This document shows positions 1 to 7,149 of a stretch of 8,893 nucleotides of DNA, piece by piece. The translations under genes and the position numbers were made by a program. Positions within the stretch are counted from its first letter, which is position 1. Each line of letters starts with the position of its first letter. The DNA comes from Micromonosporaceae bacterium. Its GTDB lineage: Bacteria > Actinomycetota > Actinomycetes > Mycobacteriales > Micromonosporaceae. The notes below the pieces were generated by a model that saw only the letters and a program-made list of their open reading frames with translations, did not search any database and was not told the DNA's origin. The DNA is taken from NCBI GenBank assembly GCA_019689695.1, contig JADGHA010000154.1, positions 1 to 8,893 on the forward strand, written 5' to 3'.

Positions 1-3000
1 TCACGGTGTAGCTGGCCGTGCCGCCCGCAACCGGGTCCGTGCTGGTCACCCGCAGATCCTCGGTGGGCAGGGTGCCAGGCGGCAGGCCACCACCCTCGCC
101 GACCTGGTTCTCCGCGCCCACCAGGAACGGCTGGCCGTTCGGATCCGCCGGCAGCGCCGCCGGGTCGTACGCGAACGTGATGTCCTGCTCGCCGTTGAGC
201 CCGATCCAGACCTGGAAGTGCCGGTTGGACGTGGTGCCCCAGACGTTCACCTGCCATTCGAAGACGAGCCAGTCGTTCGTGCCGTCGGTGAGCACCGTGG
301 CCAGGATGCCGGGTGCTCCGGTCCCGTCCAGGTCGGTCCAGAACGGCGCCAGGATGTTGTTGGGCCGCGCCGGGTCAGGCACCTGGTCGGGCAGGTTGCA
401 GCACTCGTTGTCCTCCGACGTGCCACCGCCGACGATCAGGTACCCGTTGGAGTCGACGCCGACCCTGGTGTACTTCACGCCGTTGTAGACGAACTCCGGC
501 ACGTCGAAGTTGAGGATCTCCTCGTCACCGACCGCCTCGGGCGCCACCCCGAAGGCGGCCAGCGGCAGGAAGCCGGCCAGGCTGCCCGGTGCGACGCTCG
601 GCACGCCCGGCTGGGCGGCGCTCAGCGGGACGTTCTTCTTCTCCACGCTGAACGGGCTGGTGACCTTCGCGCCGTCGGCCCCGGTGACCAGCAGGTGGAG
701 GTCGGTCTCGGTCTTCAGGGTGGCGGTCGTGTCACCGAACGACTGGTTCTGCGCGGTGACCGTGCAGGTGCTCGCGCCCAGCCACCTCACCGTGTCCGGC
801 GTGCAGCTGCTGGTCAGCGTGACGTCGCCCTGCTTCGGCACGAACGCCACCGGCAGGTGCAGGGTCGGCAGGCCCGCGGCGGCCGGATCCAGCCGGATCT
901 GGCCGAACTGCTGGCCGGAAGCGGTCGACGTGATGGTGATCCGCAGCTCGACCGACTTGCCCGGCCGGACGGTGAACCGGCTCGGCGACACCGTGATCTT
1001 GCTCTTCGCCGGCGAGGTGACCTGGACCCGGTAGGTCTGGGTGTGCTTGGTGACGTTCTTCGCGGTCCGCACCGTGGTGACCTTGCCCGGCATGACCGGG
1101 GCGTTCACCGACGGCAGGTTCAGGTGGATCGCGTTCACCGGGTCGTTGCCCAGCGCGAACATCCGCTCGGCCGTCTCGTCGAAGGTCAGGCCGGGGTTGC
1201 CCGCCTTGGTCAGGTCCACCCGGCCGCTACCGAAGTCGAACGGATCGGCCGGGGTGGTCTCGTCCTCCTTGACCACGCCGGTCTTCGCCGTGGTCATCAG
1301 GGCGGACTTGATCTGCCCCGGGGTCCAATCCGGATGCAGTGACTTCAGCAGCGCGGCGGAGCCGGTGATGTGCGGCGCCGACATGGAGGTGCCGGCGATC
1401 GCCTGGTAGAGCTCACCGGGCGGGCCGGCCTCGATCGCGGCCGGCGTCGGCGTGTTCCCGGCCAGGATCTGCACGCCCGGCGCGGTGATGTCCGGCTTGA
1501 TGCCGAGGCCACCCGGCCCGCGGGAGGAGAAGGCAGCCATCACGTCACCCTTGCCGCTGGTCTTCTGTCCGGCGGTGAAGGTGGCAGTGACCCCGGTGTG
1601 CCCGGCCATGAACGCCAGGAACTGCGTCCCGTCAGCCAGGTGCACGGCGGGCAGCCAGTGGTTGTCGGTCTCCACGTCGGCCAGGCTCGGGTTGTAGAGG
1701 ATCATCCCGGCCGCGCCGCCCTGGACCACGTTGTAGCCCTTCTCCACCCGGGCGTTGACGCCGCGCTCACACGCCACGATCTTGCCGGCGAACAGGCCGG
1801 GCGAGGCCGGCTCCTGGCACAGCGATCCGCCGGTGTAGCCCGGCACGTCCTGGGCCATGACCACCGGCGTGGGGTCGGAGACGCCGGCGGTGATGGAGGC
1901 GCCGGTCAGGGTGAGCGTGTCCGAGCCGCTGGTGAGGGTCAGGGTCGAGGTGAACTCGCGGGTCTGCGTCGAGGCGGCGACCGTGGTCACCCAGGGGGAG
2001 ACGTGGTCGGTCGTGGCCGCGCCGGGGCCGGAGTTGCCGGCCGAGGCGGAGACGAAGACCCCGGCCGCGTACGCGTCGAGGAAGGCCAGCTCCACCGGGT
2101 CGGTGAACGGGTTGCTGCCACCGGAGATGGAGTAGTTGATGACGTTCACGCCGTCCTTGATCGCCTGCTGGGCGGCCGCGGCCAGGTCGGAGCTGAAGCC
2201 GCCCTGCGCCCCCAGCGCCTTGTAGACCGAGATCCAGGCGCCCGGGGCGATGCCGTGGATCGGGCCGCGGTCGACGCCGAAGACCTCGGCCGACGACACG
2301 AAGTTCCCGGCGGCGGTGGAGGCGGTGTGCGTACCGTGGCCGTCACTGTCCCGGGCGGTGGTGTACTTCTCGCCGCCGACGACCGCGTTGTAGGTGTCCA
2401 GGAACGCCGCGCCGCCGATGAGCTTGTTGTTGCAGTGGAACACGTCCGTCTGCGGGGTCAGCGGGTTGTCGCCGAAGTCGCACTCGCGTGGCGTGCCGTC
2501 CGCCTTGGGCGGGGGCGGGGCGAGGTTGCCCTGGTCGGCGAAGGACGGGTGCTCCGGCCAGGCGCCGGTGTCGATGTCACCGATGATGACGCCCTTGCCG
2601 GCGTTCCGGTCGCCGCCCAGCTGCGGGTAGAGCGCGGTGGCGCCGATGAACTGCGGGCTGGCGTCGGTGAGCTTCTTGCGCAGCTCGTCCTTCTGCACGG
2701 CGGCCACGCCGGGGACCTTCAGCAGCTCGCCGATCTTGTTCGCGGGGACGATCGCCGAGACACCGCCGTACACCGTGCGCAGCCGGGTCCGGACCGAGGC
2801 ACCCGGAATCTTGCTGGCCACCTGCTTGACGAAGGCGTTCTCCCGCTCGGCCAGGTAGCTCTCGTAGCGCCGCTCCGCCGCCGACCCGGTCAGCCGGTGG
2901 CCGGTCACCGCCGGGCTGGTCGCCGGGTAGCCGGCCACTCCGCCCGAGTACGTCGCCACCGAGTCGTAGTCCAGCTTGACCATGACCGGAATCGGCGTCG

Positions 3001-3208
3001 AGTCGGTGCGCCCGAGCAGGGACGCGTCGGTGCGCGCCAGCCGGCTGGTGGGCGCCTTCTGGGCGCTCACGCGGGTCGGCGGAGCCAGCGGTTCGGCGGT
3101 GAACCTGGGCACCGGCTGGGCCTCACCCGGGCTCGCCGAGACCAGCACGATCAGCGGTGGCAGCAGGGCGACCGCGAACCCAGCTCGCAGCCACTTCGGA
3201 CGTCTCAT
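1..3208 (-). CDS. Secreted S8 (subtilisin-like) serine peptidase with I9 propeptide and PA insert, 3' end missing
   Basis: Exported serine endopeptidase, 1069 residues visible, with no stop before the left edge. Residues 1-30 are a signal peptide (MRRPKW start, hydrophobic core FAVALLPPLIVLVSA). About 40-170 resembles an I9 inhibitor propeptide. The catalytic domain shows Asp213 in DIDTGAW, His291 in DGHGTHTAS, the oxyanion-hole Asn392 in SAGNSGPG and nucleophile Ser608 in GTSMSAPH, so the triad is complete. A protease-associated (PA) segment is inserted between His and Ser at about 425-535. From about 700 follows an Fn3-like stalk (PGKVTTVRT onward), then a beta-rich region with VGVDSNGYLIVGGG, a Cys-Cys pair (NECCNLPD) and NNILAPFWTDLDG, a module common in actinobacterial surface and secreted proteins. 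The ATG at 3208 is preceded by a strong purine-rich SD. Role by family: extracellular protein degradation, activated by propeptide removal. The natural substrate is unknown. Confidence 0.95.
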   Translation of the reverse strand, partial: MRRPKWLRAGFAVALLPPLIVLVSASPGEAQPVPRFTAEPLAPPTRVSAQKAPTSRLARTDASLLGRTDSTPIPVMVKLDYDSVATYSGGVAGYPATSPAVTGHRLTGSAAERRYESYLAERENAFVKQVASKIPGASVRTRLRTVYGGVSAIVPANKIGELLKVPGVAAVQKDELRKKLTDASPQFIGATALYPQLGGDRNAGKGVIIGDIDTGAWPEHPSFADQGNLAPPPPKADGTPRECDFGDNPLTPQTDVFHCNNKLIGGAAFLDTYNAVVGGEKYTTARDSDGHGTHTASTAAGNFVSSAEVFGVDRGPIHGIAPGAWISVYKALGAQGGFSSDLAAAAQQAIKDGVNVINYSISGGSNPFTDPVELAFLDAYAAGVFVSASAGNSGPGAATTDHVSPWVTTVAASTQTREFTSTLTLTSGSDTLTLTGASITAGVSDPTPVVMAQDVPGYTGGSLCQEPASPGLFAGKIVACERGVNARVEKGYNVVQGGAAGMILYNPSLADVETDNHWLPAVHLADGTQFLAFMAGHTGVTATFTAGQKTSGKGDVMAAFSSRGPGGLGIKPDITAPGVQILAGNTPTPAAIEAGPPGELYQAIAGTSMSAPHITGSAALLKSLHPDWTPGQIKSALMTTAKTGVVKEDETTPADPFDFGSGRVDLTKAGNPGLTFDETAERMFALGNDPVNAIHLNLPSVNAPVMPGKVTTVRTAKNVTKHTQTYRVQVTSPAKSKITVSPSRFTVRPGKSVELRITITSTASGQQFGQIRLDPAAAGLPTLHLPVAFVPKQGDVTLTSSCTPDTVRWLGASTCTVTAQNQSFGDTTATLKTETDLHLLVTGADGAKVTSPFSVEKKNVPLSAAQPGVPSVAPGSLAGFLPLAAFGVAPEAVGDEEILNFDVPEFVYNGVKYTRVGVDSNGYLIVGGGTSEDNECCNLPDQVPDPARPNNILAPFWTDLDGTGAPGILATVLTDGTNDWLVFEWQVNVWGTTSNRHFQVWIGLNGEQDITFAYDPAALPADPNGQPFLVGAENQVGEGGGLPPGTLPTEDLRVTSTDPVAGGTASYTV

Positions 3209-3294
3209 ACTTCCTCCCCTTTGCTTGCCTGCACCGCCTGCGCGGCAGCCAGGCACGCCTCGCGGGTCATCGCGACCCGTAGCTGCCGGCGCAT
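3205..3294 (-). CDS. Possible 29-residue leader peptide overlapping the S8 peptidase start
   Basis: A small ORF begins with ATG at 3294 and encodes a peptide starting MRRQLRVAM and ending ASKGEEV. Its TGA stop overlaps the protease ATG in an ATGA arrangement, which is typical of translational coupling, and the protease SD lies inside its last codons. About four fifths of its codons end in G or C, somewhat less than in the neighbouring genes. There is no good SD ahead of its ATG, and in-frame extension upstream meets a TAG without another start codon. I do not recognise the peptide. An ORF of this length arises easily by chance at this GC content, so it is only a candidate. It contains the nested inverted repeat of the leader. 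Confidence 0.25.
   Translation of the reverse strand: MRRQLRVAMTREACLAAAQAVQASKGEEV
3209..3221 (-). promoter_or_regulatory. Strong ribosome binding site of the S8 peptidase gene
   Basis: On the minus strand the bases just before the ATG at 3208 read AAAGGGGAGGAAGT. This is a near-consensus Shine-Dalgarno run, and it fixes the start of the peptidase at the residue that opens a clear signal peptide. It is the strongest SD of any gene start in this window; the other genes have weak ones and appear to rely on coupling or leaderless initiation. Confidence 0.8.
3243..3288 (-). repeat. Nested inverted repeat in the leader of the S8 peptidase gene
   Basis: An outer 7-base pair of arms, CGGCAGC (3243-3249) and GCTGCCG (3282-3288), encloses an inner perfect 6-base pair, CGGGTC (3263-3268) and GACCCG (3274-3279), with the 5-base loop ATCGC. 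Transcribed from the minus strand it lies about 70-110 bases after the gamma-glutamyltransferase stop and 35-80 bases before the protease ATG. No U-tract follows, so a classical intrinsic terminator is not supported. It could be an actinobacterial U-less terminator, a 5'-leader RNA structure or a protein binding site. The symmetry is seen directly; its function is not known. Confidence 0.4.
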
Positions 3295-3356
3295 CGTTTC
3301 ACGCCAGTCACTGGGAACACCAGAGCAGAGACGGAATCGTGGCTAAAGAATCGCCA

Positions 3357-5000
3357 TCAGTACCCGACGGCGTAGCCATCGGCACGCGGATCGGAGCCCG
3401 CGACGTACCCGTTGCCCGGAACATGCCAGATCGCCTGCCCCAGCCCGAAAACGGCGGGATCGTCCACTACGGAGAGTTGATGTCCGCGGCTGGCCAGGCC
3501 GGCCACCGGCAGCCCGGGCTCGACCCGTACCTCCAGGCCGGTGTGCCAGTACCACCGCGGTGCCGCGAGTGCCGCCTGCGGGTCCAGCTCGTCGTCCACA
3601 GTAGAACAGATGAGCTGGAGGTGGCCCTGCGGCTGCATGTGCCCGCCCATCACGCCGAACGGGCCGACCGGGGCGCCGTCACGGGTGAGGAAGCCGGGGA
3701 TGATGGTGTGGTACGGCCGCTTGCCCGGCGCCACCACGTTGGGGTGGTCCGGATCGAGCGAAAAGCCGGCGCCCCGGTTCTGCAACCCGAACCCGTAGCC
3801 GGGGAGCACCACATACGACCCGAAGCCCATGTAGTTGGACTGGATCAAACTCACCATCATGCCGTCGGCGTCGGCGGTGCAGAGGTAGACCGTCCCGCCG
3901 CGGACGATCTCGCCGGGGGCCGGGACCGCCGCACGGTCGCCGATCTCGGCGCGGCGCCGGGCGGCGTACCCCGGGTCGAGCAGCGCGTCGAGCGGCGCCG
4001 GGGACCGGTCCGGGTCGGCCACATGGGCGTGCGCGTCGGCGAAGCCGAGCTTCATCGCCTCGATCTGCCAGTGCAGCCGCTCCTCGGGCGAAGCGCCGGC
4101 CAGGTCGACGCCGTCGAGGATGGCCAGCGCCAGCAGTGCGGCCAGGCCCTGCCCGTTGGGCGGCAGCTCCCAGACCTGGTACCCGTGGTAGTCCACAAAC
4201 AGCGGCTCGACCCAGGTGTTCTCGTGCGCGGCCAGGTCCGCCGCGGTGAGCAGTCCGCCGGTACGCGCGGACAGCTTGTCGAGCGCCACCGCGATCTCAC
4301 CGCGGTAGAACGCCTCGGCCCCGCTCTGCGCGATCAGCCGCAGGGTCCGCGCCGCGTCCGGGTTGCGCCACCGCTCCCCGGTCGCCGGCGGCCGACGGCC
4401 GTCCACGGTGAACACCCGTGCCCACTCGGGAAAGTCGACGCCGATGGCGGCCGCCCGGGACCAGTTCCTGGCCACCTGGGGCGAGACCGGGTACCCGTGC
4501 TCGGCGTACGCGATCGCGTCCGCGAACAGGTCCTCGAACGGCAGCGCACCGAACCGGGCGTGCAGGTCGCGCCAGCCGGCAGGCGCCCCCGGTACGGTCA
4601 CCGGCAGCCAACCGCGGGTGGGCATCGCGCCGCCCGGGCCGGCGACCGCCTGCGCACCACCGTGGGCCGGGCTGGGCGGCAGCGCCTGCCCGTCGAGGGC
4701 GACCAGGACCGCCTCCCGGGTGAGCGCGGCCGGCGAACGGCCGGAGGCGTTCAGCCCGTGCAGCCGCTCGCCGTCCCAGACGATGGCGAACAGGTCGCTG
4801 CCGATGTCGTTCGAGCCGGGCTGGACGACGGTGAGGGCGACCGCGGTCGCCACGGCGGCGTCCACCGCGGTGCCGCCGCGGCGGAGGGCGGCCAGGCCGG
4901 CGCTGGCGGCGAGCGGTTGGCTGGTGGCGACCGCGCCGCGCGGGGCGTACAACGGGCGGCGCGCGGCGGTGGCTGGCGGGTTGACGGCGGGCCTGGACAT
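3357..5000 (-). CDS. YwrD-like gamma-glutamyltransferase / glutathione hydrolase proenzyme family protein (547 aa)
   Basis: Ntn-hydrolase of the gamma-glutamyltransferase family. Members self-cleave before a conserved Thr and then hydrolyse or transfer gamma-glutamyl groups, for example from glutathione-like or gamma-glutamyl amides. The early block has LAASAGLAALRRGGTAVDAA and VVQPGSNDIGSDLFAIV; PPNGQG is at 280-285. The predicted cleavage Thr370 sits in RGGTVYLCTADADG, followed by VSLIQSNYMGFGS, GKRPYHTIIP (426-435) and GPFGVMGGHMQPQGH (446-460). These blocks match the Bacillus YwrD-type subfamily better than classical secreted GGT. There is no signal peptide, so it is probably cytoplasmic. 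The ATG at 5000 fits the family's N-terminus, but its SD is weak. An in-frame GTG at 5063 would overlap tilS and adds a non-family-like tail. It lies 34 bases after tilS and may be co-transcribed with it. The true substrate is not determined; acylases of the same fold are an alternative. Confidence 0.93.
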   Translation of the reverse strand: MSRPAVNPPATAARRPLYAPRGAVATSQPLAASAGLAALRRGGTAVDAAVATAVALTVVQPGSNDIGSDLFAIVWDGERLHGLNASGRSPAALTREAVLVALDGQALPPSPAHGGAQAVAGPGGAMPTRGWLPVTVPGAPAGWRDLHARFGALPFEDLFADAIAYAEHGYPVSPQVARNWSRAAAIGVDFPEWARVFTVDGRRPPATGERWRNPDAARTLRLIAQSGAEAFYRGEIAVALDKLSARTGGLLTAADLAAHENTWVEPLFVDYHGYQVWELPPNGQGLAALLALAILDGVDLAGASPEERLHWQIEAMKLGFADAHAHVADPDRSPAPLDALLDPGYAARRRAEIGDRAAVPAPGEIVRGGTVYLCTADADGMMVSLIQSNYMGFGSYVVLPGYGFGLQNRGAGFSLDPDHPNVVAPGKRPYHTIIPGFLTRDGAPVGPFGVMGGHMQPQGHLQLICSTVDDELDPQAALAAPRWYWHTGLEVRVEPGLPVAGLASRGHQLSVVDDPAVFGLGQAIWHVPGNGYVAGSDPRADGYAVGY

Positions 5001-5034
5001 ACCAGCTGAGCATGCCAGGCGCGAGCCGGTTGTA

Positions 5035-6006
5035 CTACGCCGCCACGAGGCGGCCGCCGGCACGGGAGACCTGGATCCCGCCGGGCAGGTACACCGGCCC
5101 CTGGCCGTGCCAGCCGACCACGAGGGCGTCCAGCGCGGCCACGTGGCGGTGGGACAAGGAGCCGGCCGGGGCGCCGAGGGCCAGCGCCCACCGGTGCAGC
5201 GTCCTCGTCCGCAACGCCTCCGGCAGCTCGGCCAGCTCGGCCACCGGCAGCGGCCCGTCGCCGACCCGCGGGGTCAGCTCGTCGAGCGCCGCGACGTCCG
5301 CGGCGATCAGGCGGGCCGACCGGGCCAGGTTCGCCACCACACCGGGGCCCAGCGCCGCCACCAGCGCGGGCAGCGCCGTCGCCCGTACTCTCGACCTCGC
5401 GTACGCCGGATCGGTGTTGTGCGGGTCCTGCCACGGGCGCAGGCCGGCCGCGGCGCAGGCCTGCCCGGTCTGCTCCCGGGAGATGTCCAGCAGCGGCCGC
5501 AGCAGCGCGACGCCGGCCACGTCGCGGCGCGCCGGCATACCGGCCATCCCGCGCGGCCCGGCGCCCCGGGCCAGCGCGAGCAACACGGTCTCCGCCTGGT
5601 CGTCGCGGGTGTGCCCGAGCAGTACCGCGAATGCGCCGAGCCGGTGCGCGGCGGCGATCAGGGCTTCGTATCGCGCGGCGCGGGCGGCGGCCTCCGGCCC
5701 GCCCGGGTACCCGGACACGGTCACCGAGACCGCCTCCGCCGGAACCAGCCCGGCGCTCGCGGCCCAGGACACCACCTGGTCGGCCCGCTCGGCCGAGCCG
5801 GGCTGCAGCTTGTGGTCGACGGAGACCAGGCCGGCGCGCAGGCCCAGCCGGGGCGCGACGAATGCGGTCGCCGCGGCCAGGGCGAGCGAGTCGGCGCCGC
5901 CCGAACAGGCCACCAGGACCAGATCACCGGGCTGCGGCGACGCCTGGCGCAGGGCGCGCCGGACCGCCGTACGGACGGCGGCCAGCGCCGGCGCCAGGGC
6001 AGCCAC
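5035..6006 (-). CDS. tilS: tRNA(Ile)-lysidine synthase TilS (323 aa)
   Basis: Cytoplasmic N-type ATP pyrophosphatase that joins lysine to cytidine 34 of the CAU-anticodon tRNA(Ile). This makes it read AUA and be charged with Ile instead of Met; the enzyme is essential in most bacteria. The PP-loop SGGADS is at 35-40, VSVDHKLQPGS at about 61-71, and the family block GHTRDDQAET at 131-140. The region from about 225 to the end (VAELAELPEAL, LPGGIQV) corresponds to the substrate-binding domain. The protein lacks the long C-terminal domain of E. coli TilS, as is usual in actinobacteria. The start is GTG, immediately after the TAG of the metalloprotease gene (TAGGTG), so translation is probably coupled. 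No alternative start is evident nearby. The gene usually found next in this block, hpt, is absent. Confidence 0.96.
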   Translation of the reverse strand: MAALAPALAAVRTAVRRALRQASPQPGDLVLVACSGGADSLALAAATAFVAPRLGLRAGLVSVDHKLQPGSAERADQVVSWAASAGLVPAEAVSVTVSGYPGGPEAAARAARYEALIAAAHRLGAFAVLLGHTRDDQAETVLLALARGAGPRGMAGMPARRDVAGVALLRPLLDISREQTGQACAAAGLRPWQDPHNTDPAYARSRVRATALPALVAALGPGVVANLARSARLIAADVAALDELTPRVGDGPLPVAELAELPEALRTRTLHRWALALGAPAGSLSHRHVAALDALVVGWHGQGPVYLPGGIQVSRAGGRLVAA

Positions 6007-7053
6007 CTACGCTGCGGCCACCCGGGCCACCCACCGGTCCGGGTCACCCAACTCGTCCAGCAGGGGCAGCGTGTGCGGCGAGTCCCACACCCGGTTGAAG
6101 CCGGCCATGCCCACCCGGTCCACCACCGCGTGGACGAACCGCCGGCCTTCCGCGTACTGGCGCAGCTTCACCTCGATGCCCAGCAGCTTGCGGAGCACGC
6201 GTTCCAGCGGGTTGGCCGTCTCCCGGCGCCGGTTGAACTTGCGCCGGATCGCCTCCACGCTCGGGACCACCTCGGGGCCGACGCCGTCCATCACGAACTC
6301 GGCGTGCCCCTCCAGCAGGGTCATCAGCGCGGTGAGGCGGTCCAGCACCGCCTTCTGGGCCGGCGTCTGGACCAGATCCAGGATGGAGGCGCGGCTGTCC
6401 GGGTTGCGGACCGCGTCGGAGAGCGCGGCGACCCCGCGGCGCAGCCGCTCACGGAGCTGTTCGGCACTTGCCTGCGAGGCGTCGACGAACGCCTGCACCT
6501 CGCCGAGGAAGTGCCCGCGCATCCACCGCACCGCGGTGAACTGGGTCAGATGGGTCACCTCGTGCAGGCACACCCAGAGCCGGAAGTCGTGCGGGTCGGC
6601 CCGCAGCTTGCGCTCCACCTCGACGATGTTCGGAGCGACCAGCAGCAGCTGGCCCGGGTCGGTGGAGAACACCTCGTACTGCCCGAGCACCCGACCGGAG
6701 AGGTACGCCAGCACCGTCCCGGCCTGCACCCCGGTCACCCGGGAGCCGACGCTCTCGGTGAGTATGCCCGGCCGGCGGCCGCCGGCGAGCCGGCTGACCA
6801 GCGGATTGACCACCTCACGCAGTCCGTTGACGTTCGCCTCGGCCCAGTCCCGCCGGTCCACCACCCGTACCGGCAGGTGCTCCACCTGCGGTTGCAGCCC
6901 GGTGTACGCGGCCACGTGCCCGGCCGCGTCGCCGGAAAGCTGGCGCAGGTCGGCGACGATGGCCGCCGCCTCGGCGTACGACACCCGCGGCCCGGCCTTG
7001 CCCAGAGCCGCGGCGGTGGCCGTGGCGAGATCCCAGTCGACGAACTGCGTCAT
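6007..7053 (-). CDS. Zincin_2-family zinc-dependent metalloprotease, F420 biosynthesis-associated type (348 aa)
   Basis: Predicted zinc metalloprotease of the DUF2342/Zincin_2 family. The HExxH zinc site is HEVTH at residues 164-168 (CLHEVTHLTQF). A downstream block, LLEGHAEFVMDGVG at about 246-259, is the likely source of the third ligand. Other family-like blocks are VNPLVSRLAGG near 82-92, GQYEVFSTDPGQLLLVAPNI near 124-143 and the C-terminal FNRVWDSPHTLP. There is no signal peptide or membrane segment, so it is expected in the cytoplasm. The family's link to coenzyme F420 comes from phylogenetic co-occurrence; its substrate and role are not established. It sits between dacB and tilS, the conserved actinobacterial context. 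The start is ATG at 7053 with no clear SD; a possible -10 element seven bases upstream suggests leaderless expression in addition to read-through from dacB. Confidence 0.93.
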   Translation of the reverse strand: MTQFVDWDLATATAAALGKAGPRVSYAEAAAIVADLRQLSGDAAGHVAAYTGLQPQVEHLPVRVVDRRDWAEANVNGLREVVNPLVSRLAGGRRPGILTESVGSRVTGVQAGTVLAYLSGRVLGQYEVFSTDPGQLLLVAPNIVEVERKLRADPHDFRLWVCLHEVTHLTQFTAVRWMRGHFLGEVQAFVDASQASAEQLRERLRRGVAALSDAVRNPDSRASILDLVQTPAQKAVLDRLTALMTLLEGHAEFVMDGVGPEVVPSVEAIRRKFNRRRETANPLERVLRKLLGIEVKLRQYAEGRRFVHAVVDRVGMAGFNRVWDSPHTLPLLDELGDPDRWVARVAAA

Positions 7054-7059
7054 GGACCA

Positions 7060-7065
7060 ACCGTA
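7060..7065 (-). promoter_or_regulatory. Possible -10 element for leaderless transcription of the metalloprotease gene
   Basis: TACGGT on the minus strand fits the actinobacterial TANNNT -10 pattern. It ends seven bases before the ATG at 7053, so a transcript would start at or next to the start codon. This would explain the lack of an SD. No convincing -35 hexamer is seen at the usual spacing, so support is weak. Confidence 0.25.
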
Positions 7066-7083
7066 CCCGGGCCCCGCACCTGC

Positions 7084-7102
7084 GCACTTTCCGGGAAAAT
7101 GC
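7084..7102. repeat. Imperfect 19-base palindrome between dacB and the metalloprotease gene
   Basis: The plus strand reads GCACTTTCCGGGAAAATGC. The core TTTCC-G-GGAAA (7088-7098) is perfect, and the outer GCA/TGC arms also match, with one C/A mismatch between. It lies in the 96-base gap, 31 bases before the metalloprotease ATG, just upstream of the possible -10 element. Its position and AT-rich arms in an otherwise GC-rich gap suit a regulator binding site. A weak hairpin after dacB is the alternative, though no T-run follows it. Confidence 0.35.
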
Positions 7103-7149
7103 AGGTCGCGGGGATCGGCTCGCCCTCATCTTCCGGGTAGGCGCGGCGA

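Noticed and set aside
3304..3314. CCAGTCACTGG palindrome after ggt as a terminator
   Set aside because: The arms are only five bases around a single central base and no T-run follows on either strand.
3314..3340. GGAAC followed by CGT on the plus strand, resembling an ECF sigma promoter
   Set aside because: The spacer is about 19 bases, longer than usual, and no plus-strand gene follows, so chance is the better explanation.
1370..5009. Two plus-strand frames of about 660-680 codons crossing the S8 and ggt genes
   Set aside because: They overlap two well supported minus-strand genes and run through the intergenic leader, with no domain, no plausible start context and low-complexity composition.
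4297..5434. Minus-strand frames shifted relative to ggt and tilS, one starting with ATG at 5013
   Set aside because: The overlapping frame at 3357-5000 carries all the gamma-glutamyltransferase motifs; the shifted frames are repetitive Arg/Pro/Gly-rich translations.
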